A stretch of 35,065 nt of DNA. Source: a virus. Below the pieces are notes generated by a model. It saw only the letters and a list, made by a program, of their open reading frames with translations, did not search any database and was not told where the DNA came from. The translations under genes were made by a program, and so were the position numbers. Location of the stretch: the IMG/VR virus record IMGVR_UViG_3300025087_000219, positions 1-35,065 of that record; one strand, written 5' to 3'. Within the stretch, counting starts at the first letter, position 1; every line of letters starts with the position of its first letter. Shown here in pieces: positions 1 through 6,962 of this stretch.

Positions 1-132
1 TCTATTATACAAAATTCTGGCAGTTTTAAAAGCATCGAGAAAATCAGGAAAATTATTGATAGCGTATTTTGAAATAGGCCCTAATTTCCCGTCAGCTTTC
101 ACTTTAACAAGCCTTTGAGCTATTCTGATTGA
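1..132. repeat. Terminal direct repeat, left copy
   Basis: Bases 1-132 match 34934-35065 with a single mismatch (T at 6, A at 34939). The repeat lies inside the endolysin gene and joins its two halves in frame, so it marks a circular map rather than a gene boundary. The length and the end mismatch look like an assembly overlap. A genuine short terminal repeat on the packaged DNA cannot be excluded from sequence alone. Confidence 0.95.
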
Positions 133-423
133 AGTCCCACGTCCTGCATTAACACCAAAATCAAAGATTTGCAAAACAACATCTCCTGAAGTAATGCCTA
201 TCAAATTCATAGGTTTCCAGTACTTTTCATAATAGATCGTTTTCGCTCCTTCGATTGTCAAATTCTTAATATCCAACCCCGGAAAAAATCGAGCGGCAAT
301 ACCGTATTTCGTGCCTACCAGTTTTCCATTTGACCAGTTGCCGGAATCATTCGGGTTGCGCTGAAACCCGCCCTCTGACTTTAGGACAATTTCTATACAT
401 TTATTGAAAGCTTCTGGATACAT
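1..423 (-). CDS. Endolysin, GH108-type lysozyme (N-terminal part; gene crosses the contig join)
   Basis: The ATG is at 423 and the frame is open to the left edge (141 codons). Through the end repeat it continues to a TAA at 34859, giving a 165-residue protein. The N-terminus carries the family's EGGFQ motif with the catalytic Glu (about residue 17), followed by NDSGN and GTKYGI. A peptidoglycan-binding-like segment (VKADGKLGP) lies near residue 112. Proteins of this family cleave the glycan strand of peptidoglycan and release progeny. There is no signal peptide, so export to the wall should depend on the holin candidates encoded directly upstream (424-1026). The gene begins right after the stop of the 93-residue membrane protein, as expected for a lysis cassette. 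Confidence 0.9.
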   Translation of the reverse strand, partial: MYPEAFNKCIEIVLKSEGGFQRNPNDSGNWSNGKLVGTKYGIAARFFPGLDIKNLTIEGAKTIYYEKYWKPMNLIGITSGDVVLQIFDFGVNAGRGTSIRIAQRLVKVKADGKLGPISKYAINNFPDFLDAFKTARILYNR

Positions 424-705
424 TTATTTAATAAGTTTTAAAAATTCCAAAACCCCAAAACTCTGAATTAGAACCGCTAAAATAGATGCGAGCAATACCA
501 TTCCAGCCATTTTCCAACGTAAATATTTTTGTTTTGAATCCCGTAATGCCTGCTTTAATTCGAGAGAGTTTACCCGGCCATTGGTAATGTCCTGCTTTCT
601 GATCATTCGCTCCTGATTTTCAGCAACTACAATAAAATGAGCATTCATAAGATCGGTAAGCCGGCCAAATTTCTCGTCCATCAACTCCCTGTCTTGAGCG
701 TTCAT
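424..705 (-). CDS. Small membrane protein of the lysis cassette (XhlA/holin-like)
   Basis: A 93-residue protein with a charged, helical, probably coiled-coil N-terminal half (residues 1-60) and one C-terminal transmembrane helix (about 66-88), ending in Lys. This layout resembles XhlA/haemolysin-type accessory holins, in which the cytoplasmic coiled coil is anchored by a single membrane segment. It lies between another membrane protein (706-1026) and the endolysin, so a role in timing or enabling lysozyme release is likely. The TAA of the upstream gene directly abuts its ATG. Function is inferred from topology and position only. Confidence 0.65.
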   Translation of the reverse strand: MNAQDRELMDEKFGRLTDLMNAHFIVVAENQERMIRKQDITNGRVNSLELKQALRDSKQKYLRWKMAGMVLLASILAVLIQSFGVLEFLKLIK

Positions 706-1026
706 TTAAATGTCTTTAACTTTTTTCAGATACATCTGATAGATAACGGAAGAGAAACCTAAGCCGAAAACAAAACAAAGTCCAGGGATGCCGATGTCCT
801 GCATCCACACGGGAAGTTTTAAAATTAAGGTCTCCACACTGCCACCTTTCATATTTAAAATGATCATGAAGGCAACATTTAAAAGCAGTGTTGTTGATAG
901 CTCCTGAAAGTTATCCCGAAGCCAGAAACCAAGTGAAAATTTTTTTGTCTTTGATTTGCGTCCGCTGAATCGGTTAATGAAAAAAATCAGTATCCCGATT
1001 GCATTTAAAATTACGTTTAGTATCAT
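706..1026 (-). CDS. Probable holin, three-segment membrane protein
   Basis: A 106-residue protein with three hydrophobic stretches (about residues 3-20, 45-61 and 78-98) separated by a basic loop (SGRKSKTKK) and a short amphipathic region, ending in a lysine-rich tail. Size, topology and position two genes before the lysozyme fit a class I-like holin that permeabilises the inner membrane. Its ATG overlaps the stop of the head-tail connector gene by four bases (ATGA), so it belongs to the late operon. No specific holin family motif was recognised. It could also be an antiholin, with the 93-residue protein acting as holin. Confidence 0.65.
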   Translation of the reverse strand: MILNVILNAIGILIFFINRFSGRKSKTKKFSLGFWLRDNFQELSTTLLLNVAFMIILNMKGGSVETLILKLPVWMQDIGIPGLCFVFGLGFSSVIYQMYLKKVKDI

Positions 1027-1541
1027 ATCCTGAATGTTAAGAAATTAGTCTTATTCGTTTCGTCTGTTGATTTCCAAAGTGAATAACTTGAAGCGTTTAC
1101 GTTCAGAAATTTTATGCAGTCATTCGCATAGCTCTGAGCACTCTGCATATAACCCGTTGCGATCCGCTCTTTCTCTTTTGCAGTCTCAAAATTCTGCTGT
1201 GGGTTATTCGTGAACTGAACCGCTCCCATGTTGGAGTGGAATAAGTCACCTTCCCTGGTTGCCACAGCAAGCCACCAGAATGCGAGGATGGGTTTAAGGC
1301 CGTAAAATTGGATAGTTTCTGAGTTCAGTAGGTAAGATTTTCCTGCAAGTAAGTCTAAGTAAATTCCCGCTGTTCTCGCATCTGCCATAAAAGCGAAATA
1401 CAAAGCGTCACCAAGTAAACCCTTCAGGTTCTCCCGCTGCACCCCGGTTAAGAATGAATTGAACCGGTTAACGTCAAAAGTCGGTGAAATCTGACGGTAA
1501 TTCCGAACATCGGATATTGTTATGAGGGTAGTTTCAGCCAT
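1023..1541 (-). CDS. Head-tail connector / adaptor protein (DUF6712-like)
   Basis: A 172-residue, mostly alpha-helical protein with no export signal. The N-terminus (DVRNYRQISPTFDVNRFNSF) and the central Trp/Ala-rich helices resemble the small adaptor proteins found after the portal gene in Bacteroidota phages. These dock under the portal ring and close the filled head. It follows the portal gene by six bases and precedes the lysis genes. The family assignment is from memory of the sequence style and is moderate. The position directly after the portal is the stronger evidence. Confidence 0.6.
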   Translation of the reverse strand: MAETTLITISDVRNYRQISPTFDVNRFNSFLTGVQRENLKGLLGDALYFAFMADARTAGIYLDLLAGKSYLLNSETIQFYGLKPILAFWWLAVATREGDLFHSNMGAVQFTNNPQQNFETAKEKERIATGYMQSAQSYANDCIKFLNVNASSYSLWKSTDETNKTNFLTFRI

Positions 1542-1547
1542 GATTTT

Positions 1548-3116
1548 TTAAATGTCTTGTTCATCATTGACCAGCCAAATCTTTATTTGCTCATCAGAAA
1601 ATCCAAAGCCGTCTTTTAGAAGGCTGGCAGCCTGCTCATAAGTGAGCTCCGCCTTCTTATATTTTCTGGTTATCCTGAAAACCCCCTGAAGTTGCCTACC
1701 TGTTAGATTTGTTAGAGTGTCGTTAACTTCCGGCGGTTCTCCTGCTGGTTGCCCTCCTGGCGTCAAAGCTCCCGCACCTATCATTCTGCGGGCGGTTTCT
1801 TCAGCAAATCCGTAAATCTCAACAAGGATAGTAATTGCGCTTTCCGGTGTGGTTGTTTTAGCTGCAAGACCTGCAAGTATAGCCATAATCCCATCAACCC
1901 CACCTACCGTGCCTTTTAAGGCAGCTTGAGCAGTTTCCCTCGTTTCGATTGATTTCTGCTGAATCTCTTGAGGTGTCAACTGTTCTTTATTCGCGCTAAA
2001 TTTTTTCGGCTGTATTTGAATTTCTTTAACAGGAAAAACAGCGTAACTCAGAACCTTACTCAGCACCTTCTCAACTTCCTTGCGTTCGGTTTCGGTCTGT
2101 GAATTGTAATAGTTGAATGCATCCGCAAATGATTCCTTGTTAAACATCCCTGAAGTTGCTACCCCGTTTAAAATCGGAGGTTGCCGGAATGCTGCGTAGA
2201 TGTTGAATTTTGCACGCTCGATTTGATTCGTATGAAGAGAGTCAATGTTATTGCGTGAAATCGGAGTGAACCATTTCCAATTAGTAAGATTTTCGGAAGG
2301 AATAGCACCAATTACCCGGATACCCCCGGCGTTTTTGCTTCCCATGTCCTCCTTAAGTTCAGTTTTAATGTTGTCTAGTTCGCCTTTATCCGTGATATTT
2401 TTCGGATAGCTTAGGATTCCAGCTAATGAGTAGTCGTTCTGAATGCTTGAAAGCGAGTAGAGTTTCGATTCAGCTTCAAATTGTGCATCGTCAAGAACGC
2501 TATCCCACAAACAGGTGCAATAGTAATCTTTCAGGTTCGGAATCCAGTAGAAAATTTGGCCCTTGTATTTTGAAATATCCCCACACTGCTTAATTTCAGC
2601 AAGCACCTGATCAGGGTTAAACGGCTGGTACTCGATCTCTTCTTTCCTGCGATTCCTTCTGGCCCAGTCAGGGTTAACGACATAGCGTTTCAAGTCTTTG
2701 CTCCAACGCACAAACTCGAAGTTTACCGGGGTAATCTCTGTGATTTGACCAAGTAAGTTATAGTTGAAGTGTAAAGCAAAGCCCCTGAACATTGAACGGG
2801 AATCTGCTATATGCCGGATAATATCCCAAAGTGTCTGCTCTTCTGAATTAACGACGGTGTCCATCCCCGCGAACCCCTCGCCTGAAATAAATGCCGATAG
2901 CGTGCCGATAGCTGAAGACGTGGTTCCAGAACGGGCTGCAATAGACTTGACTTTATTCGGGTAAAGGTTATCCCTGTCATAAGGGATTATCCTGTCAGCA
3001 GGAAAAGCGATATTAACATACAGGCGTTCTACGAATAGGGTGCGCTGGATAGAATTAACGGCGATTTTATAACCGCCGCTCTCTTCCTGTGTCAATATCG
3101 TGGGGCCGTTGTTCAT
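1548..3116 (-). CDS. Portal protein
   Basis: A 522-residue protein of typical portal length. The N-terminal half includes IPYDRDNLYPNK (about residue 44), where the portal fold usually begins. A middle part has conserved-looking FRQPPILNG and a following NKESFADAFNYYNSQ segment, comparable to the stem/wing region of phage portals that select the protomer helix. The C-terminus is helical and Thr/Gln-rich. Twelve copies should form the vertex ring through which the terminase pumps DNA. It overlaps the upstream gene by one base (TAATG). In this genome it lies after the capsid gene rather than next to the terminase, which is unusual. Confidence 0.8.
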   Translation of the reverse strand: MNNGPTILTQEESGGYKIAVNSIQRTLFVERLYVNIAFPADRIIPYDRDNLYPNKVKSIAARSGTTSSAIGTLSAFISGEGFAGMDTVVNSEEQTLWDIIRHIADSRSMFRGFALHFNYNLLGQITEITPVNFEFVRWSKDLKRYVVNPDWARRNRRKEEIEYQPFNPDQVLAEIKQCGDISKYKGQIFYWIPNLKDYYCTCLWDSVLDDAQFEAESKLYSLSSIQNDYSLAGILSYPKNITDKGELDNIKTELKEDMGSKNAGGIRVIGAIPSENLTNWKWFTPISRNNIDSLHTNQIERAKFNIYAAFRQPPILNGVATSGMFNKESFADAFNYYNSQTETERKEVEKVLSKVLSYAVFPVKEIQIQPKKFSANKEQLTPQEIQQKSIETRETAQAALKGTVGGVDGIMAILAGLAAKTTTPESAITILVEIYGFAEETARRMIGAGALTPGGQPAGEPPEVNDTLTNLTGRQLQGVFRITRKYKKAELTYEQAASLLKDGFGFSDEQIKIWLVNDEQDI

Positions 3117-3466
3117 TATTTTTTCTTAACTCCGAAATAATACAGGAAGTTTTTTTCAGGGACTAAATTACTGACAGCAGCAGGAACAGGAATCCCCTGA
3201 ACAAGTAACACCTGTTCGTTATTGATTGCAGCCCTAACGGTGCGAACGGGAACAAAACCGGAAGCGGCCTTTAATTCAACTTCAAGTTCTGCAAGTTCTT
3301 TAATTTGCGCTTCAGTAAGTTTCGTTTCGGAAAGTTCAAGAAATTTTAATCCGGTGTAGCGGTCATACTTTACGTTTTCTACCGGAAGCTTTTCCAGTTG
3401 TTTTGCTTTTTGCGCTGGTTTCGGCTGGTTTGCCGGCTGTGATGTTTTGTTTTTCGGTTGAGCCAT
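3116..3466 (-). CDS. Unknown head-region protein, possibly the second half of a frameshifted gene
   Basis: A 116-residue protein with a Lys/Pro/Gln-rich flexible N-terminus (residues 1-30) and a mixed domain containing VKYDRYTGLKFLELSETKL and a C-terminal YYFGVKKK. I do not recognise the family. Upstream in frame there is a TAA only five codons before the ATG. The preceding 64-residue frame overlaps it by 104 bases, far more than other overlaps here. Removing one A from the A7 run at 3474-3480 would fuse the two frames into a protein of about 148 residues. It sits just upstream of the portal and overlaps it by one base, so a structural role is likely. Confidence 0.65.
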   Translation of the reverse strand: MAQPKNKTSQPANQPKPAQKAKQLEKLPVENVKYDRYTGLKFLELSETKLTEAQIKELAELEVELKAASGFVPVRTVRAAINNEQVLLVQGIPVPAAVSNLVPEKNFLYYFGVKKK

Positions 3467-3557
3467 TTCGATGTTTTTTTATTTGTTTTTGAACATGTAA
3501 AGGCAGCGAGTCAAATTCAACCCGCTGGCTTTTATGGTAATAAAAGTAAGTTTTCAT
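3363..3557 (-). CDS. Small basic protein overlapping the next gene; N-terminal half looks genuine
   Basis: A 64-residue frame starting 12 bases after the stop of the 184-residue gene. Without it there would be a gap of about 100 bases in a tightly packed operon. Residues 1-28 (with YFYYHKSQRVEFDSLP) look like real protein. The rest runs in an alternative frame across the start of the 116-residue gene and is low-complexity (Lys/Thr/Ser). The change of character falls at the A7 run at 3474-3480. It is either a true short gene, a gene split by a homopolymer indel, or a frame joined by slippage to the next gene. Confidence 0.5.
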   Translation of the reverse strand: MKTYFYYHKSQRVEFDSLPLHVQKQIKKHRNGSTEKQNITAGKPAETSAKSKTTGKASGRKRKV

Positions 3558-3569
3558 CTGGGCAAGCCG

Positions 3570-4124
3570 TTAAGGAGCCAGAAGTGTCAGAATATCAAAG
3601 GTGCTTTCAATCAACTGTGGCGGATCGATCTCAGGCGGGTCATTCTCAGGCGTTTTGATAACGATCTGGAAACTTCCCCCGGTATCGGCATCCCCAGGCA
3701 TCATCTGGAAGTCACTCATGCGAAGTCCTACCCTGCGGCCATACATCATTGATTTTCCGTTAACCAGCGGGACCAATACCACGACTTTCTGAAACCTCAG
3801 TTTCTTAGCGGTGTTAACGCTAAGTTGAGTAGCATCCACAATTCGCATGTCGAGTGAGTGATCAAACCCGTCAATGGCAGATACACCCCGAAATGGACTC
3901 GAAGGTATGATTTGCGCAGAACCTTTTGAAGATTCAAACTTGTAGGCGTATGTTCCGGTATCGAGGGTTATTGTTTCAATTTCTTTAGAAACAGCATCCT
4001 CAGTAATAGCTCCTGCGTCCAAGTCATCTTTATTTATCAGCAGGGCATAGTTTCCTATTCCCCCCTGTACGATAGCGTCGCCGTCAAAGGCGACTCCCCT
4101 ATCTATTTTAACGTTTGTGCTCAT
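3570..4124 (-). CDS. Unknown virion-cassette protein, 184 residues
   Basis: A beta-rich protein without signal peptide or membrane helix. The N-terminus (VKIDRGVAFDGDAIVQGG) and the alternation of short strands through residue 150 suggest a compact structural domain. The C-terminus is acidic and proline-rich (TPENDPPEIDPPQL). It lies between the two signal-peptide proteins and the portal-proximal genes. A head decoration, connector or tail-tube-like role is possible, but no diagnostic motif was recognised. Start and stop fit the operon, with nine bases to the preceding gene. Confidence 0.7.
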   Translation of the reverse strand: MSTNVKIDRGVAFDGDAIVQGGIGNYALLINKDDLDAGAITEDAVSKEIETITLDTGTYAYKFESSKGSAQIIPSSPFRGVSAIDGFDHSLDMRIVDATQLSVNTAKKLRFQKVVVLVPLVNGKSMMYGRRVGLRMSDFQMMPGDADTGGSFQIVIKTPENDPPEIDPPQLIESTFDILTLLAP

Positions 4125-4133
4125 GGCAGTAAT

Positions 4134-4517
4134 TTAGTATTTTAAATAGTATCGTACATTACTGAAATAACAGGTATCCCCGGTTTCCCCGTCACCCCAA
4201 AGTCTGTAATACTTATAACGAGGTGGTGTCTGGTACAACTCATGATTGACAGCAGTAGAACCTGTTACAGATACGGTGTCAATCGGATACCAGGCAGAAG
4301 TATTGTAACAGCCTTGCAGAACCACCGTAGCGGTGTCGTGCGTAGTAGTGAACACAAACCCGGCAACTCCCTGATAAATACTGGCATCTTTCGAGCCGGT
4401 AAAATACACATTTTCATTGCCGTGCGTGGTGTCCGCTACGAAGACCTGGTTTGCAGCCTGCGACCACCCGGAGGCGGTCACAAGAGCAAGACATAAGATC
4501 AGGATCAGGTTTTTCAT
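4134..4517 (-). CDS. Secreted protein, paralogue of the 134-residue neighbour
   Basis: A 127-residue protein with a clear Sec signal peptide (basic MKN, hydrophobic core to about residue 16, SGWSQA cleavage region) and a beta-sandwich-like mature part. It shares with the upstream gene the pattern D-T-A-T-V-x-L-Q-G followed by a Trp and a C-terminal Y-x-Y-Y-R-L ... Y-F ending, so the two genes are duplicates. The signal predicts export across the host inner membrane, which is unusual for a gene between capsid and portal. The mature domain could bind the cell surface or the outside of the virion. Its start overlaps the preceding stop by four bases. Confidence 0.75.
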   Translation of the reverse strand: MKNLILILCLALVTASGWSQAANQVFVADTTHGNENVYFTGSKDASIYQGVAGFVFTTTHDTATVVLQGCYNTSAWYPIDTVSVTGSTAVNHELYQTPPRYKYYRLWGDGETGDTCYFSNVRYYLKY

Positions 4518-4918
4518 CTTTTGTAAATAAATACTTTATACCTAAAATAAGCAGTATCAGCAACCTCGTAAGCCCGTTTATATAGTCGGTACTTTAAATA
4601 AGTTGCGGGACTTGCTGATAATTGATACTTCGTATAAACAGCAGATGCACCCTGAATATGAGTTGTAGTGCTGATAGTCTTATAAGAAACCCAGGCATCG
4701 TTTGACCCCTGGAAATCGACATATACAGTGTCATTCTGCGCTTTCCCTTTAACGTCAAAATCGAACGTGATAAATCCGTTATAAGGAACAGAAACTGTTG
4801 AAGTTGTTATAGCAGTATCGCCGTTAATCGTATCAGCAGCGAAAGTCTGAAATCCCTGTTGTGCGCTTGCGGTCATAGCTACTACGACCAAGAAAGCTAA
4901 AATTATAAATTTTTTCAT
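4514..4918 (-). CDS. Secreted protein, first of a paralogous pair after the capsid gene
   Basis: A 134-residue protein with a strong signal peptide (MKK, hydrophobic residues 4-16, TASAQ cleavage site after about residue 19) and a beta-rich mature domain ending in Tyr/Lys/Arg. It starts two bases after the major capsid stop. Segments D-T-V-Y-V-D-F-Q-G-S, a following Trp, Y-L-K-Y-R-L-Y and A-Y-F-R-Y align with the next gene. Position suggests a capsid-associated or decoration-like protein, whereas the signal suggests delivery to the periplasm or cell surface. I do not recognise a named family. Confidence 0.75.
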   Translation of the reverse strand: MKKFIILAFLVVVAMTASAQQGFQTFAADTINGDTAITTSTVSVPYNGFITFDFDVKGKAQNDTVYVDFQGSNDAWVSYKTISTTTHIQGASAVYTKYQLSASPATYLKYRLYKRAYEVADTAYFRYKVFIYKR

Positions 4919-4920
4919 GA

Positions 4921-5862
4921 TTATGCAGGTGTATAAAGTAACAGTTCTTCAGCAACGCGGTAGTTGGCATCAGCTTTGTAATCCAGTCTTAAAAACCAAA
5001 GACGGGAATTGTTGGCCACTTTGTCAACGACTACGCTTTCGGCTTCGGGATCAACCCAAACTCCCAGGTTCAGGTTTGAATCTTCGCCGGCAGTAACTTT
5101 CGCACCGATGATATGGTGACGGGTTAAGCCCTGGAAGTGCTTGATTCTTTTTTGCTGATACATGGTCTCCATGTTCATCCCGAAAACTCCGACAAAAGCT
5201 TCTTTGAGCTTAGTGTTCCCAGCTTGCATTGTCTTCCAGTCGGTTGTGTTCACGTGAAGAACAAAGTCAGGATCGTCAATGAACTTATCAGGGATTGCAG
5301 CCCAGCAAGCGGCCAAAATGTCAACAAAGCTCTGGTCTGTGATGTTTCCGGCCGGAGTGGGTTTGATAACGTTTGCGTCAAGAATGGCCCTTGTGATAAT
5401 CCCGTTGAACTTATTCAAAGGGTCAGCGGCTGCAAGAAGCAGATCACCCTGCCAGAACAGTTTCGCCATTTGCGTTCCAATTCCGTTTTTATACAAGTCA
5501 AGGATTGCATTCAAAAGTTGAGCATTTAGCTCAAGGTTCGTGAAGTCGCCGACAGATTTCCAAATCTGCCAAACATCGTGAAATGTAGTCGGAAGGAATG
5601 TCTCGTAAACCGTCATCGGGTGAACAACAAGCTCCCTTTCGGCATAAGTTGTTGTCGCAGTAACTCCTGCGGGGGCCCCCACCTGATAGTCGCCTATCGG
5701 GTCGGCAGTCTGGCTCAACCTGGGAAGAGCTTTTTTCGTAGAAATGTCAGTATGCAGTTTAGCTGCTCCTTTACTGGTAACCTCGTTACCAACGCCGGTT
5801 ACAAGGTAAAGGTTCTCCAGAACCTCACCATTGTAATTTGTATTTGAAAGTGTCAAGCTCAT
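4921..5862 (-). CDS. Major capsid protein
   Basis: A 313-residue protein directly after the protease-scaffold gene (three-base gap), the canonical place for the coat protein. It has a flexible N-terminal arm (residues 1-60), a long helical and mixed core and a C-terminal segment (LWFLRLDYKADANYRVAEEL), consistent with an HK97-fold shell protein. No signal peptide or membrane segment is present. It should assemble with the portal into the procapsid and mature after proteolysis by the upstream ClpP-like domain. Identification rests on size, composition and neighbours. Confidence 0.82.
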   Translation of the reverse strand: MSLTLSNTNYNGEVLENLYLVTGVGNEVTSKGAAKLHTDISTKKALPRLSQTADPIGDYQVGAPAGVTATTTYAERELVVHPMTVYETFLPTTFHDVWQIWKSVGDFTNLELNAQLLNAILDLYKNGIGTQMAKLFWQGDLLLAAADPLNKFNGIITRAILDANVIKPTPAGNITDQSFVDILAACWAAIPDKFIDDPDFVLHVNTTDWKTMQAGNTKLKEAFVGVFGMNMETMYQQKRIKHFQGLTRHHIIGAKVTAGEDSNLNLGVWVDPEAESVVVDKVANNSRLWFLRLDYKADANYRVAEELLLYTPA

Positions 5863-5865
5863 GGC

Positions 5866-6903
5866 CTATGCTTTTCTGGATTCGTTAATTGCTTTGAAAA
5901 TTCCGTCAGTCACTTCTTTGACTTTGGAATGAGGGTCGGGCACTTCTGCTTTTCCGGCTGTCACAGTACCTTTTACAGGTTTGTGAGTGCTGGAAATTTT
6001 TCCAAGTGCTTCAGTAAATTCAGCCCTTACTGCATCCACGGCAGCAGTTACAAGGGGAGCGACAGCTGCAACAATAGCCGCAACTTCTGCATTTGCAGCA
6101 GGTGCAGGTTCAGCAGCTTTTTCAGCTACCTCGGTGATTACTCCACCGGCTACGCTGATCTTGCGACCGTCAGCCAGTTCATAGGTTCCATCTTCTAAGG
6201 TCATTGCTCCCAAAGGGGCAACCTCCACGCCCGTAGCAGGTTCGGATGCGTTAATCAAAACGCTCTTGCCGTCCTTCAGGGCTAACACATTCATGACATC
6301 GAGTTTTTTCCCTTTGTCTTTTGAAAAAATGTTCATCTTTTCTTTTAATTTAGTTATTAATAAATCACTTACTTTTCCTTGTGCCGTTTCCAAAAGGACG
6401 GAGGCGGCTATCTTTGTACCGGATGAAACGATCCGGTCAACAAATCCATATTCAAGAGCTTCGACAGGGCTGAGCCAGTCAGAAGCTTTCATTAAATCTT
6501 TAATTTTCTGGTCTTCAAGTCCGGTGGATTCACGGTAAATCTTGACCATTAGTGCATCGGTCTTCATAAGATCGGAAGCGGCTTTCTGCATATCAAACAC
6601 ATTCCCGGTCTGTTCTTTCCACCCGTTGTGAACTAAGAAAAGAGCGTTATCAGAAATTGATCTTTCGTCACAAGCAACAGAAATAACAGTACCTGCGCTT
6701 GCGGTAAGTCCTACGATATTAGCTGTTGTGTGTTGTGGATGAGACCGGATAAGAGAATGAATGGAGATTGCTGTTGCCAGGTCTCCACCTAAAGTTGAGA
6801 TGTCAAATTGGACGGGTTCGGATTTATTAGCGTTAAGGAATGATCTAACACCTTCTAAAGTGATTTCCTCCCCAACCGTTCCAAAAAGCTCCAGAATTTT
6901 CAT
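5866..6903 (-). CDS. ClpP-type prohead protease fused to scaffold-like C-terminal domain
   Basis: A 345-residue protein. Residues 1-170 form a ClpP/S14-type serine protease with DISTLGGDLATA (about 34-45), the nucleophile Ser in TASAGTVIS (about 67-75) and the catalytic His in LFLVHNGW (about 88-95). A later acidic residue in the helix after it completes the triad. Residues 190-345 are Ala/Glu/Lys-rich and helical, like a scaffold or delta domain; a Met at the end of the linker (KEKMNIF) could give a separate scaffold product by internal initiation. Known members mature the procapsid and remove themselves. A promoter-like TTTG-N20-TAATTTCG ends five bases before the ATG. Confidence 0.88.
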   Translation of the reverse strand: MKILELFGTVGEEITLEGVRSFLNANKSEPVQFDISTLGGDLATAISIHSLIRSHPQHTTANIVGLTASAGTVISVACDERSISDNALFLVHNGWKEQTGNVFDMQKAASDLMKTDALMVKIYRESTGLEDQKIKDLMKASDWLSPVEALEYGFVDRIVSSGTKIAASVLLETAQGKVSDLLITKLKEKMNIFSKDKGKKLDVMNVLALKDGKSVLINASEPATGVEVAPLGAMTLEDGTYELADGRKISVAGGVITEVAEKAAEPAPAANAEVAAIVAAVAPLVTAAVDAVRAEFTEALGKISSTHKPVKGTVTAGKAEVPDPHSKVKEVTDGIFKAINESRKA

Positions 6904-6907
6904 GAAG

Positions 6908-6939
6908 CGAAATTAAAACGCTTTCAGGTAGGGAACAAA
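6908..6939 (-). promoter_or_regulatory. Candidate promoter of the head operon, nearly leaderless
   Basis: On the minus strand TTTG (6939-6936) is followed after exactly 20 bases by TAATTTCG (6915-6908), one base off the Bacteroidota -7 consensus TAnnTTTG. The ATG of the protease begins five bases downstream, so a start point about seven bases after the -7 box would make a leaderless or almost leaderless mRNA. It lies in the largest gap of the structural region, which supports a new transcription unit for the head genes. Confidence 0.4.
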
Positions 6940-6962
6940 TCGGGTTGTAATGATTGCAGTTA

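Noticed and set aside
2764-2964. Open frames on the plus strand throughout the window (for example here, 5137-5529, 12603-13028 and 27392-27691)
   Set aside because: All lie inside longer minus-strand genes with clear families or operon overlaps, have low-complexity or Cys/Ser-rich products and no operon structure of their own.
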